Source: Bacteroidota bacterium (lineage in GTDB: Bacteria > Bacteroidota > Bacteroidia > Bacteroidales > Paludibacteraceae). From it: 64,000 bases of DNA. The stretch covers positions 1 through 64,000 of the forward strand of contig JAFNAS010000005.1 of the NCBI GenBank assembly GCA_017860295.1. Reading direction: 5' to 3'. The position numbers and the translations under genes are program-made. Numbering within the stretch: the stretch's first letter is position 1; every line of letters starts with the position of its first letter. The notes beneath the pieces are model-generated. The model ran no database searches and had not been told where the DNA came from. It worked only from the letters and a program-made list of their open reading frames with translations. Positions 35,168 to 43,394 of this stretch are shown here, piece by piece.

Positions 35168-37099
35168 ATGAAAACACATCCACTCCTCTTACTCTTTTGG
35201 TTATTATCGTCGTTAACTTATGCACAAATAAGCCATCGCAATATTCTGACACCTTTCGAGAGCAAGATCGCATCCGGACTGATTCCTGTCGATCAATGGA
35301 ACCCTTTTCCGCAAACAGCGAACGAATGGCAAAAGATAATTCCAAAAGAGGAGCAAGCAGCACTGATTCACAAGGGAGAGCAAGCACTGAAAAAAGCGTT
35401 TCAACCGATTCCCGCCACGGTTACACTCGAATTTTTGCGCACGGGCAACCGCACCGACTACGAAGCCATCTCTTTCGACAAACGGTACATGCTGTGGGAT
35501 ATAGTATTGGCCGAAGCCATTGAGGGGAAAGGGCGCTTTACCGACCATATCATCGATGGCATTTGGTCGGTATGCGAAGAGTCGTTTTGGGGAATCAATG
35601 CCCACATCGGAATGCAAAAAGCAGGCAACGGACTGCCCGACGTGCAGGAACCCGTAGTAGATCTTTTTGCTGCCGAAACGGCAGCTATCCTTTCGTGGAC
35701 CGACTACCTGCTCGGTTCCAGCCTCGATAAACAGTCGAAACTTATTCGGCAACGCATCCGCTACGAAGTCGACCGAAGAGTTCTCACCCCGATGATTACG
35801 GCACAGTATAGTTACCTCGGCGGAGGAAATCCGGAAGAGAAGCTCAGCAACTGGGCTCCATGGGTAGCATCCAACTACCTTACGGCAAACCTGCTGCTTG
35901 AACAAAACGCGCAACGCCGAACCGATGGCGTTATCCGGGCAACAAAAATCATCAACCAATATATCAACAGTCTGGGCGATGATGGAAGCACCGAAGAGGG
36001 ACCTCACTACTGGTTTGCATCGGGAGCCTGCGTATTCGACGGGCTGGTTCTGCTGCGCGATGCTACGGCGGGCAAAATCGATCTTTTTCAAAACGACTTT
36101 ATCAAAAAAATCGGAGCGTATATCGGCAAGATGCACATTGCCGGAAACTATTTTATCAACGTGGCCGATGCCGCTCCTTCACTCGAAGCCGACGGCTTAT
36201 TACTCTATCGCTTCGGCTCGGCAACCGGCAACGGCGCCCTGCAAAGCTTCGGGGCTATGTCGTTCAAAGCTACGGAAAACGACACCTTACCTCACGAAAG
36301 ATTCTATCGTACCCGTCAGCTCTACAACCTGAAAGCCATCGGCAATTGCAAACAGTATAACGGGACTGTCAGCGACCTGCCTGATGTATGGCTCCCCAGC
36401 GTACAGCTTATGGCCTCCCGATCGGCACGTGGGTTATTTGTTGCCGCGCATGGGGGCGACAACGGAGAAAGCCATAACCACAACGATGTGGGCGATTTTA
36501 TGGTATATGCCGATGGCTACCCTGTTATTATTGACGTAGGAAGAGGCACCTACACCGCCAGAACATTTTCCAGAAACCGGTATGATATCTGGTTCAACAC
36601 ATCAGCATATCACAACCTGCCAACCATCAACGGCTACCAGCAATCGGACGGCCGACAGTTTGCCGCTTCGGATGTGACGTATCGAAACAAAGGCAACCGT
36701 TCGCAATTCAGCCTCGACATGGCCAAGGCCTATCCGAGAGAAAGCGGCATTCAATCGTGGCAACGAACTATTGAAATGAACAAGGCAAAAGGGATCTCAA
36801 TCACAGACCATTATTTGGCAAACGCCCCTTTAAAAAGCCTTTCTCAATCGTTTATGACCACCTGCCCGGCAGATCTGTCCGCACTCGGACTGATTCGGTT
36901 TCTGCTACCCAACAATAAAAAAGTAACTCTAACCTACGATGCGTCACTGTGGAAAGTATCGGTTGAGAAGGTAGAAAAAAACATTCCGGAAGAGAAAGGG
37001 TTGACCGCTTCCTGGAACGGACATTCCATCTACAGAATCTCTCTCACATCGGGTGGAACTAATGCAAAAGGAATTATCCGATACGACATCCGCTTTTAA
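35168..37099 (+). CDS. heparinase II/III-like polysaccharide lyase or related DUF enzyme
   Basis: Secreted 643-residue protein with signal peptide 1-20 (cut after TYAQ). The N-terminal (alpha/alpha) toroid spans about 60-380 (EEGPHYWFASGACVFDG near 278). The heparinase II/III C-terminal signature ESHNHNDVGDFMVYADGYPV sits near 437-456, followed by IIDVGRGTYTA and a beta-sandwich. The HNHND residues are expected at the active site. Not linked to a SusCD pair or sulfatase here, so the polysaccharide is unknown (uronate-containing glycan likely). It may be a two-gene unit with the preceding lipoprotein. Confidence 0.82.
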   Translation: MKTHPLLLLFWLLSSLTYAQISHRNILTPFESKIASGLIPVDQWNPFPQTANEWQKIIPKEEQAALIHKGEQALKKAFQPIPATVTLEFLRTGNRTDYEAISFDKRYMLWDIVLAEAIEGKGRFTDHIIDGIWSVCEESFWGINAHIGMQKAGNGLPDVQEPVVDLFAAETAAILSWTDYLLGSSLDKQSKLIRQRIRYEVDRRVLTPMITAQYSYLGGGNPEEKLSNWAPWVASNYLTANLLLEQNAQRRTDGVIRATKIINQYINSLGDDGSTEEGPHYWFASGACVFDGLVLLRDATAGKIDLFQNDFIKKIGAYIGKMHIAGNYFINVADAAPSLEADGLLLYRFGSATGNGALQSFGAMSFKATENDTLPHERFYRTRQLYNLKAIGNCKQYNGTVSDLPDVWLPSVQLMASRSARGLFVAAHGGDNGESHNHNDVGDFMVYADGYPVIIDVGRGTYTARTFSRNRYDIWFNTSAYHNLPTINGYQQSDGRQFAASDVTYRNKGNRSQFSLDMAKAYPRESGIQSWQRTIEMNKAKGISITDHYLANAPLKSLSQSFMTTCPADLSALGLIRFLLPNNKKVTLTYDASLWKVSVEKVEKNIPEEKGLTASWNGHSIYRISLTSGGTNAKGIIRYDIRF

Positions 37100-37106
37100 A
37101 AGCAAA

Positions 37107-37132
37107 ACGGGAGAGCATTACTACTCTCCCGT
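37107..37132 (-). terminator. terminator of kbl-tdh
   Basis: ACGGGAGAG and CTCTCCCGT form a nine-pair stem; on the minus strand TTTTGCTTTT follows, 19 bases after the tdh stop. On the plus strand no T-run follows, though the hairpin could also affect the lyase transcript. Confidence 0.75.
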
Positions 37133-37151
37133 GCAAGAAAACACATTCTCG

Positions 37152-38174
37152 CTACCAAGTCAAAATCACTTTTCCGCACTCACCTTTTTCCATCACGTCG
37201 AATCCTTTTTGAAATTCGTTGATCGAAAAACGATGGGTAATGATAGGAGTCAGGTCAATACCGGTTATCAGCATCTGTTCCATCTGGTACCAGGTTTCCC
37301 ACATCTCGCGTCCATAAATACCTTTCAGTGTCAACGCCTTGAAAATAATTTTATTCCAGTCGGCCGCAGTAGAATTTGGTAAAATTCCGAGCAAAGCAAT
37401 CTTCGATCCGTTGTACATATTATTGACCATACTCTTAAATGCAGCAGGAGAACCCGACATTTCTAGGCCGATATCGAATCCATGCATCTTCAGATCTTTC
37501 ACTGCCTGTTCAATGGTATCGCCCTGAGAGAGATTCACCGTCAGCGTGGCACCCATTTTCTTCGCAATTTTAAGGCGGTATGCGCTCAAATCACTCACCA
37601 CAATATTGCGCGCTCCGGCAAAGCGGCAAATAGCCGTAGCCATCGAACCTATCAGTCCTGCACCGGTGATCAACACATCTTCACCGAGTAACGGAAACGA
37701 CAGCGCCGTATGCGTGGCATTACCAAACGGATCCATGATGGTAGCCATTTCGTCGGTGATACGGTGATCGAGTTTGACTACATTTTGAGCCGGAAGTGAA
37801 AGATACTCGGCAAAAGCACCGTCGCGATTAACCCCGACACCGATAGAATTCTCGCACACATGGAGCTTTCCCCGACGGCAATTTCGGCAGTGGCCGCAGG
37901 CAATATGCCCCTCGCCAGTCACCCGGTCGCCGATCTGGATATTACGTACCCCTCGCCCCTTATCGACTACCTCGCCCACATATTCGTGCCCAATGGTCAT
38001 CGGCGTTTTGATGGTTTGCTGCGACCATTCATCCCATTTGTAGATATGCAGGTCGGTACCACAAATCGCCGTTTTCCGTATCTTTATCAACACATCGTTA
38101 ATGCCCACGTGCGGCATGGGAATATCTTCCATCCAAATTCCCTTTTCGGGTCGAAGTTTTACTAAAGCCTTCAT
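37152..38174 (-). CDS. tdh: L-threonine 3-dehydrogenase
   Basis: Zinc-dependent medium-chain dehydrogenase oxidising L-threonine to 2-amino-3-oxobutanoate with NAD. Catalytic-zinc Cys in [17 protein letters not shown] near 38, His-Glu in IGHEYVGEV near 62, structural-zinc Cys in [15 protein letters not shown] (about 92-106), NAD-binding GAGLIGSMA near 168. Length 340 is exact for the family. With kbl upstream on the same strand it splits threonine to glycine and acetyl-CoA. The 111-base gap between them contains a palindrome. Confidence 0.95.
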   Translation of the reverse strand: MKALVKLRPEKGIWMEDIPMPHVGINDVLIKIRKTAICGTDLHIYKWDEWSQQTIKTPMTIGHEYVGEVVDKGRGVRNIQIGDRVTGEGHIACGHCRNCRRGKLHVCENSIGVGVNRDGAFAEYLSLPAQNVVKLDHRITDEMATIMDPFGNATHTALSFPLLGEDVLITGAGLIGSMATAICRFAGARNIVVSDLSAYRLKIAKKMGATLTVNLSQGDTIEQAVKDLKMHGFDIGLEMSGSPAAFKSMVNNMYNGSKIALLGILPNSTAADWNKIIFKALTLKGIYGREMWETWYQMEQMLITGIDLTPIITHRFSINEFQKGFDVMEKGECGKVILTW

Positions 38175-38189
38175 CTATTTACGATTTAT

Positions 38190-38205
38190 CCCGATAGCTA
38201 TCGGG
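38190..38205. repeat. 16-base palindrome within matching flanks
   Basis: CCCGATAGCTATCGGG is a perfect palindrome, flanked at one or two bases by the direct repeat TTACGATTTA (38179-38188 and 38207-38216). It lies between kbl and tdh. This palindrome type is one I know as recurrent in Bacteroidota intergenic DNA. Confidence 0.8.
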
Positions 38206-38285
38206 GTTACGATTTACAATTGCGTTCCACATTCCAAATTTCAAATTCCAAATTTTCATTGGAATATTGACTCATTGGCACATTA

Positions 38286-39470
38286 TCAAATCACCTTCAG
38301 TTCTTTCCCGATCTTGGTAAATGCGGCGATTGCTTTATCTAAGTGCTCTGTTTCGTGTGCAGCCGACACCTGTACCCGGATGCGTGCCTGACCCTGAGGA
38401 ACTACCGGATAGTAAAAACCGGTAACGTAAATTCCTTCCTCCAGCATTTTGGCAGCAAAATCCTGCGACAAGCGGGCATCGTACAACATCACCGCACAAA
38501 TGGCCGATTCGGTCGGTTTAATATCAAAACCGGCAGCTTTCATACGCGACACGAAATAGTCGGTATTGGCGTGTAACTTATCCTGCAATTCATTGGTTTC
38601 GTCCATCATCTCAAACATTTTGATACCCGCAGCAGCTACCGAAGGCGGCAGTGAGTTGGAGAAGAGATACGGTCGCGAACGTTGACGCAGCAGCTCGATA
38701 ATCTCTTTTTTGCCGGTTGTGAATCCGCCGATAGCACCACCGAAAGCTTTTCCGAGCGTACCGGTAATGATTTCCACCTTGCCGCGCAGATCAAATCGTT
38801 CGGTTACTCCCCTACCCGTTTTACCGACCACGCCAGCAGAGTGCGATTCGTCCACCATCACCATGGCATCGTACCGGTTTGCCAGTTCGTAAATCTTATC
38901 CATCGGAGCCACATTGCCATCCATTGAGAAAACACCGTCGGTAACCACCAGACGGAAACGACACGATTGCGCCGCCTGTAACTGTCTTTCAAGGTCAACC
39001 ATATCAGCATTGGCGTAACGAAAGCGCTGCGCCTTGCACAAACGCACTCCATCGATAATCGAGGCATGATTCAGCGAATCGGAGATAATTGCATCTTCTT
39101 CGCCCAGCAAGGGCTCAAACACGCCACCGTTGGCATCGAAGCAGGCGGCATATAAAATAGTATCTTCCGTGCCGAAGAACTGAGCGATCTTCGCTTCGAG
39201 TGCTTTATGAGTATCCTGCGTACCGCAAATAAAACGAACTGAAGCCATTCCGTAACCTCTGGTATCGAACGCCTGCTTGGCTGCTTCAATCAACTTCGGA
39301 TTGTTAGCCAAACCGAGGTAATTGTTGGCGCAAAAGTTCAGTACCTTACGTCCATTCACCTCAATTTCAGCTCCCTGAGCCGATTCTATAATCCTTTCAT
39401 TTTTATACAAACCACCCGATTGTATGGCAGAAAGTTCGTTTCGGAGATAACTTTGAAATTTTGAATACAT
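38286..39470 (-). CDS. kbl: glycine C-acetyltransferase (2-amino-3-ketobutyrate CoA ligase)
   Basis: PLP-dependent alpha-oxoamine synthase (394 residues) cleaving 2-amino-3-oxobutanoate with CoA into glycine and acetyl-CoA. Marks: FCANNYLGLANNPKL near 46, DESHSAGVVGKTGRG near 207, and the PLP-Lys in IITGTLGKAFGGAIGG near 240. It is followed by tdh on the same strand. No strong -33/-7 promoter was found; a TAAATTTG box (39518-39525, minus) is a weak candidate. Confidence 0.95.
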   Translation of the reverse strand: MYSKFQSYLRNELSAIQSGGLYKNERIIESAQGAEIEVNGRKVLNFCANNYLGLANNPKLIEAAKQAFDTRGYGMASVRFICGTQDTHKALEAKIAQFFGTEDTILYAACFDANGGVFEPLLGEEDAIISDSLNHASIIDGVRLCKAQRFRYANADMVDLERQLQAAQSCRFRLVVTDGVFSMDGNVAPMDKIYELANRYDAMVMVDESHSAGVVGKTGRGVTERFDLRGKVEIITGTLGKAFGGAIGGFTTGKKEIIELLRQRSRPYLFSNSLPPSVAAAGIKMFEMMDETNELQDKLHANTDYFVSRMKAAGFDIKPTESAICAVMLYDARLSQDFAAKMLEEGIYVTGFYYPVVPQGQARIRVQVSAAHETEHLDKAIAAFTKIGKELKVI

Positions 39471-39671
39471 TGAAATATAAGCATTTAATTATTAGAACCA
39501 AATAATATAGATTGATTCAAATTTACAATTTAAAATAGATTTTTGTCACTCAACATTCTTCTTTTTGCGCTGTTTAGGATATTTTTCATTCCACAAGACA
39601 GCCAAAAATACGCCTGTAAAAAAGCAGCTTTTGATAAAAATAGAGTTTCGGAAAAATATTTATCAATTTTC

Positions 39672-39702
39672 TTGGTGGATTTATAATAAATTCCTACTTT
39701 TG
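39672..39702 (+). promoter_or_regulatory. promoter of the phe/tyr operon
   Basis: TTG (39672-39674), 20 bases, then TACTTTTG (39695-39702): a good fit to the Bacteroidota TTG/N19-21/TAnnTTTG promoter, 27 bases before the leader peptide ATG. Confidence 0.75.
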
Positions 39703-39728
39703 CAATCGAAAACATAACGATTTTATTG

Positions 39729-39806
39729 ATGACACAATCTTTCGTATATTACTTTTTTTACTTTTACTTTTTTAGCCAAGGTAAGAGCGGGAGTTTGTTG
39801 TCTTAA
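39729..39806 (+). CDS. Phe/Tyr-rich attenuator leader peptide
   Basis: A 25-codon frame begins MTQSFVYYFFYFYFFSQ and ends LLS before TAA. Residues 5-15 contain six Phe and four Tyr. It lies between a promoter and a terminator directly upstream of pheA, the arrangement of a ribosome-mediated attenuator that senses charged tRNA-Phe and tRNA-Tyr. The operon makes both amino acids, explaining the mixed codons. The bases encoding residues 19-22 also form one side of the antiterminator. Confidence 0.88.
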   Translation: MTQSFVYYFFYFYFFSQGKSGSLLS

Positions 39807-39868
39807 CCATAAGTAATCAATTTTAAGGTTGTTCAAAAATCCCGCTCACACAGCGGGATTTTTTTTTA
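39785..39868 (+). promoter_or_regulatory. phe/tyr attenuator: antiterminator and terminator
   Basis: Terminator: AAAAATCCCGCT (39835-39846), loop CACAC, AGCGGGATT and nine T residues (to 39868). Antiterminator: GAGCGGGA (39785-39792), inside the leader peptide, is exactly complementary to TCCCGCTC (39840-39847), the terminator's left arm. A ribosome stalled on the Phe/Tyr codons (39741-39773) leaves GAGCGGGA free, preventing termination; one reaching the stop at 39804 covers it and lets the terminator form. Confidence 0.85.
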
Positions 39869-39882
39869 ATAATTTCATTTTT

Positions 39883-40725
39883 ATGGTAAAAGTAGCTATA
39901 CAAGGAATTGCAGGGTCGTTTCACGACATTGCCGCACAGTGTTATTTTGGGAAAGACAATATTGAATTGGTTCCCTGCAACACATTCAAGGATCTGTTTG
40001 CCTGTTTGACCGAAAACGCATCCATGGTGGGCATCGTGGCAATTGAAAATACGATTGCAGGCAGTTTGCTTCCCAACTACAATTTATTAAAAGAAAGTAG
40101 ACTGACCATCATAGGCGAACACAAGCTGCGCATCAAACACAACCTTGTGGCTATGCCCAGCCAAACCATCGACGACATTAAAGAGGTACATTCTCACTAT
40201 ATGGCGCTGTTGCAATGCGAAGAGTTTCTTGAAGCTCATTCACATATCAAACACGTGGAATCTGAAGATACTGCTGCTGAGGGTTTACGTATTTCGCAAG
40301 AAAAAGCAATGGGACAAGCTGCCATTTGCAGCAAATATGCCGCAGAACTGTTCGGGCTGAACATTCTGGCAAAAAGCATCGAGACCAACAAGCACAATTT
40401 CACCCGTTTTCTGATTGTGGGAAACGAAATTATGCGGGACAAACTAGCAGGAGATAAAGAAAAGAACAAAGCATCACTGGTCTTCTCTTTACCTCACGAA
40501 GAGGGCAGCCTCTCCAAAGTACTCACCATTCTCTCCTTTTACAACATCAATCTCACTAAAATACAATCATTACCGGTAATGGGTCACGAATGGGAATACC
40601 TCTTTTACATCGACGTAAAATTCGACGACTTCGTCCGATACCGCCAATCGCTTGATGCCATCATCCCATTAACGAAGAAACTGCGGATTTTGGGCGAATA
40701 CGCGGAAGGAGAACAGACGATTTGA
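39883..40725 (+). CDS. pheA: prephenate dehydratase
   Basis: Monofunctional prephenate dehydratase (280 residues) converting prephenate to phenylpyruvate. The catalytic domain begins VKVAIQGIAGSFHDIAAQ and shows VGIVAIENTIAGSLLPNY near 50 and the NKHNFTRFLIVG motif near 170 (usual T-R-F). A C-terminal ACT domain from about 200 (SLVFSLPHEEGSLSKVLTIL, then INLTKIQSLP) should bind Phe for feedback inhibition. No chorismate mutase domain is attached; that activity is in the DAHP synthase fusion two genes downstream. The ATG at 39883 follows the attenuator; upstream in-frame ATG lies in the terminator. Confidence 0.94.
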   Translation: MVKVAIQGIAGSFHDIAAQCYFGKDNIELVPCNTFKDLFACLTENASMVGIVAIENTIAGSLLPNYNLLKESRLTIIGEHKLRIKHNLVAMPSQTIDDIKEVHSHYMALLQCEEFLEAHSHIKHVESEDTAAEGLRISQEKAMGQAAICSKYAAELFGLNILAKSIETNKHNFTRFLIVGNEIMRDKLAGDKEKNKASLVFSLPHEEGSLSKVLTILSFYNINLTKIQSLPVMGHEWEYLFYIDVKFDDFVRYRQSLDAIIPLTKKLRILGEYAEGEQTI

Positions 40726-40728
40726 AAC

Positions 40729-40875
40729 GCCTCCCCGACCCCTCCTCAAGAAGGGACAAAAATCGGAATAAAAAGGTATTCTGATCATAGATAATATATA
40801 AAATTTCAACCATAATAATAAAATCCTCCTATGCAGATTCAATCTCCTCCCCTTGAGGGGAGGCTGGGAGGGGCT
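40729..40875. repeat. paired GC-rich inverted element between pheA and the aminotransferase
   Basis: Left arm GCCTCCCCGACCCCTCC (from 40729) with CCTC-AAG hairpin remnant; right arm 40844-40875 (CTCCTCCCCTTGAGGGGAGG then CTGGGAGGGGCTT) is its inverted partner. The intervening 85 bases are AT-rich. The element fills the intergenic gap from three bases after the pheA stop to nine before the next ATG. Confidence 0.8.
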
Positions 40876-40883
40876 TCTGATTT

Positions 40884-42056
40884 ATGAACACAAATATCAA
40901 ACCGGCCAACCGGTTAAACACTGTCAGTGAATACTATTTTTCGAAAAAGCTTCGCGAAATAGATGAGATGAACAAAGCCGGCAAAAATGTCATCAGTCTG
41001 GGAATCGGTAAACCCGACCTACCTCCATCCGACAGTACTATCAAAGCATTAAACGAAGAGGCATTGAAACCGGATGTTCACGGCTACCAGAGCTACATCG
41101 GCATTCCCGAGCTGCGCAAAGGCTTTGCCGACTGGTACCAAAAATGGTTCGGGGTGGAACTAAACCCGGCAAATGAAATTCAACCGCTCTTCGGATCGAA
41201 AGAGGGTATTTTGCACATTTCACTGGCATTTCTCAATCCGGGCGACGGGGTACTGGTACCCAATCCGGGTTACCCCACCTATACATCGGTGAGCCGTCTG
41301 GCCGAAGCCAACGTCATCAGCTACGATCTGGACGAAAACAACGGTTGGCAACCCGATTTCGAGGCCATCGAAAAGCTCGACCTGACCAATGTAAAACTGA
41401 TGTGGGTGAACTACCCCAATATGCCGACCGGTGCTCCGGCCACCAAAGAGCTGTTTGACAAACTGGTAGCCTTTGGCAAAAAACACAGCATCGTAATTTG
41501 TAACGATAATCCCTACAGCTTCATCCTCAACGAAAACCGTCTGAGCCTGTTGGCTGCCGAGGGGGCAAAAGATATTTGCATCGAACTCAACTCCATGAGC
41601 AAATCGCACAACATGTCGGGCTGGCGTATGGGACTGGTGGCCTCCAATCCGCAGTTTATCGAATGGATTCTGCGCGTGAAGAGCAATATCGATTCCGGCA
41701 TGTTCCGCCCCATGATGGTGGCCGCTGCCGAAGCATTGAAAAATACGGAAGAGTGGCACCACGAGAAAAACATTGAGGTTTACCGGAGACGCCGTGTCAT
41801 TGCCGAAAAAATAATGCAACAAATGGGTTGTACCTTTGATCCCAAACAGGTGGGCATGTTCCTCTGGGGCAAAATTCCCGACCGGTACAAAGATGCAGGC
41901 GAACTGGCCGACAAAGTATTGTACAACGCGCATGTGTTTGTGACACCCGGATTTATCTTCGGCGACAAAGGCAACCGTTACGTACGCCTCTCGCTCTGTG
42001 CAACAGAGAAGATGCTGGAAGAATCGCTTGAACGCATTAAAACAAGCCTCCCCTAA
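40884..42056 (+). CDS. class I/II aminotransferase (aromatic biosynthesis)
   Basis: PLP fold-type I aminotransferase, 390 residues, with VISLGIGKPDLPPSDSTIKA near 36, NYPNMPTGAPA near 176 and the PLP-Lys motif SMSKSHNMSGWRMG near 236. It resembles LL-diaminopimelate/aspartate-type aminotransferases, but its position between pheA and the DAHP synthase fusion points to transamination of phenylpyruvate and 4-hydroxyphenylpyruvate. The last codons (Ser-Leu-Pro-stop) are supplied by the adjoining repeat arm, so the C-terminus has been reshaped slightly by it. Confidence 0.88.
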   Translation: MNTNIKPANRLNTVSEYYFSKKLREIDEMNKAGKNVISLGIGKPDLPPSDSTIKALNEEALKPDVHGYQSYIGIPELRKGFADWYQKWFGVELNPANEIQPLFGSKEGILHISLAFLNPGDGVLVPNPGYPTYTSVSRLAEANVISYDLDENNGWQPDFEAIEKLDLTNVKLMWVNYPNMPTGAPATKELFDKLVAFGKKHSIVICNDNPYSFILNENRLSLLAAEGAKDICIELNSMSKSHNMSGWRMGLVASNPQFIEWILRVKSNIDSGMFRPMMVAAAEALKNTEEWHHEKNIEVYRRRRVIAEKIMQQMGCTFDPKQVGMFLWGKIPDRYKDAGELADKVLYNAHVFVTPGFIFGDKGNRYVRLSLCATEKMLEESLERIKTSLP

Positions 42057-42225
42057 CCCCTCCTCAAGAGGGGAATAAGAGTCTGCACTAACAAAATGAT
42101 CAGGCAAACGATAAAAAGATAATGTATAAATAATCAAAACATCCTCCTGTACACAGATTTATTCTCCTCCCTTGTGTTCACAATACAGACATTTATCGTC
42201 TGTGGGGAGGTCGGGAGGGGCTTTT
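42045..42225. repeat. paired GC-rich inverted element overlapping the aminotransferase stop
   Basis: Left arm AGCCTCCCCTAACCCCTCC (from 42045) provides the TAA stop of the preceding gene. The right arm (about 42173-42225) ends TCGGGAGGGGCTTTT and has a 25-base insertion in its loop that folds as CAGAC-ATTTATC-GTCTG. The next gene starts 12 bases later. Confidence 0.78.
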
Positions 42226-42236
42226 AACTAAACAAT

Positions 42237-43301
42237 ATGGATTTACAACCTATTTTCGAACCGATTACCGAAGAGAACCGTCCTTTGGTGATTGCCGGCC
42301 CTTGTAGCGCCGAAACAGAAGAACAAACCGTAGAGACCGCCAAACAATTGGTTTCAAAAGGCATCAAAATATTTCGTGCCGGCATCTGGAAACCCCGTAC
42401 CAAACCGGGGGGATTCGAAGGCATTGGCAGCGAAGGTCTTCCCTGGCTAAAAACCGTAAAACAGGAAACTGGCATGTTGACATCCACCGAAGTGGCTACA
42501 GCCAAGCATGTGGAAGAGGCTCTCAATGCCGGTGTCGACCTGCTCTGGGTAGGCGCTCGTACCACAGCAAATCCGTTTGCCGTACAAGAAGTGGCCGATG
42601 CGCTGAAAGGCGTTAATGTTCCCATCCTTATCAAAAACCCGGTCAACCCCGACCTCGAACTCTGGATCGGAGCGATGGAACGTATCTACAATGCTGGCAT
42701 CCGTCGCCTCGGAGTTATTCACCGCGGCTTCAGCACCTACGACAAAACCATTTACCGCAATACGCCCCAATGGCATATTCCCATCGAACTGCGTCGCCGC
42801 CTGCCGCAGGTACCCATCATTTGCGACCCGAGCCATATCGGTGGCCGCCGCGAACTGATCGCCTCCATCTCGCAACAGGCGCTCGACCTCAACTTCGAGG
42901 GGTTGATTATCGAATCGCACTGCACCCCCGACGAGGCATGGAGCGACAAAAACCAACAGATTACGCCCGATATATTGGCTGAGATATTGACTCATCTGGT
43001 AGTCCGCAAAACCAATCAGACCACCGAGGATCTTTCAGTTTTACGCCGTCAAATCGACGAACTGGACAACAAACTGTTGGAAGTACTGGCTAAACGTTTC
43101 CGCGTCTCGCGCGAAATAGGGACCTACAAAAAAGAACACAACATGGCTGTGCTGCAAGCCACCCGTTACGACGAAATTCTGAAAGACCGTATCTCGCAGG
43201 CCGAAAGCATGGATATTAACGGAGACTTTATGAAAACCGTACTCGAAGCCATCCATGAAGAATCGGTACGGGTGCAGCTCGAACTAATCAATAAAAAATA
43301 A
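42237..43301 (+). CDS. DAHP synthase-chorismate mutase fusion
   Basis: Bifunctional enzyme (354 residues). Residues 1-260 are a type I 3-deoxy-7-phosphoheptulonate synthase of the shorter AroF(I-beta)/KDO8P-like branch: RPLVIAGPCSAETEEQTVET near 16, FRAGIWKPRTKPGGFEG near 42, PIICDPSHIGGRRELI near 196. Residues 265-354 are an AroQ-type chorismate mutase (DLSVLRRQIDELDNKLLEVL, then RVSREIGTYKK). Thus the first step of the shikimate pathway and the branch to prephenate are in one polypeptide, letting prephenate inhibit entry. Located between the aminotransferase and tyrA. Confidence 0.92.
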   Translation: MDLQPIFEPITEENRPLVIAGPCSAETEEQTVETAKQLVSKGIKIFRAGIWKPRTKPGGFEGIGSEGLPWLKTVKQETGMLTSTEVATAKHVEEALNAGVDLLWVGARTTANPFAVQEVADALKGVNVPILIKNPVNPDLELWIGAMERIYNAGIRRLGVIHRGFSTYDKTIYRNTPQWHIPIELRRRLPQVPIICDPSHIGGRRELIASISQQALDLNFEGLIIESHCTPDEAWSDKNQQITPDILAEILTHLVVRKTNQTTEDLSVLRRQIDELDNKLLEVLAKRFRVSREIGTYKKEHNMAVLQATRYDEILKDRISQAESMDINGDFMKTVLEAIHEESVRVQLELINKK

Positions 43302-43306
43302 ATCAA

Positions 43307-43388
43307 TAGTGGTAAGTTGTAAGTGATAAGGTATAAGTCGGGCTACAAAACCGTTTACTAATCACTTACCACTTATCACTTATCACTA
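43307..43388. repeat. AT-rich inverted element between DAHP synthase and tyrA
   Basis: TAGTGGTAAGTTGTAAGTGATAAGG at the left and the imperfect inverse of it at the right (43358-43388, ATCACTTACCACTTATCAC) enclose 20 bases. Both arms are built of short AAGTGATA-type steps. It differs in sequence from the GC-rich elements but sits in the same kind of place. Confidence 0.75.
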
Positions 43389-43394
43389 ACTATC

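Noticed and set aside
39530-39715. 61-codon minus-strand gene
   Set aside because: AT-rich frame without motifs that overlaps the phe/tyr operon promoter.
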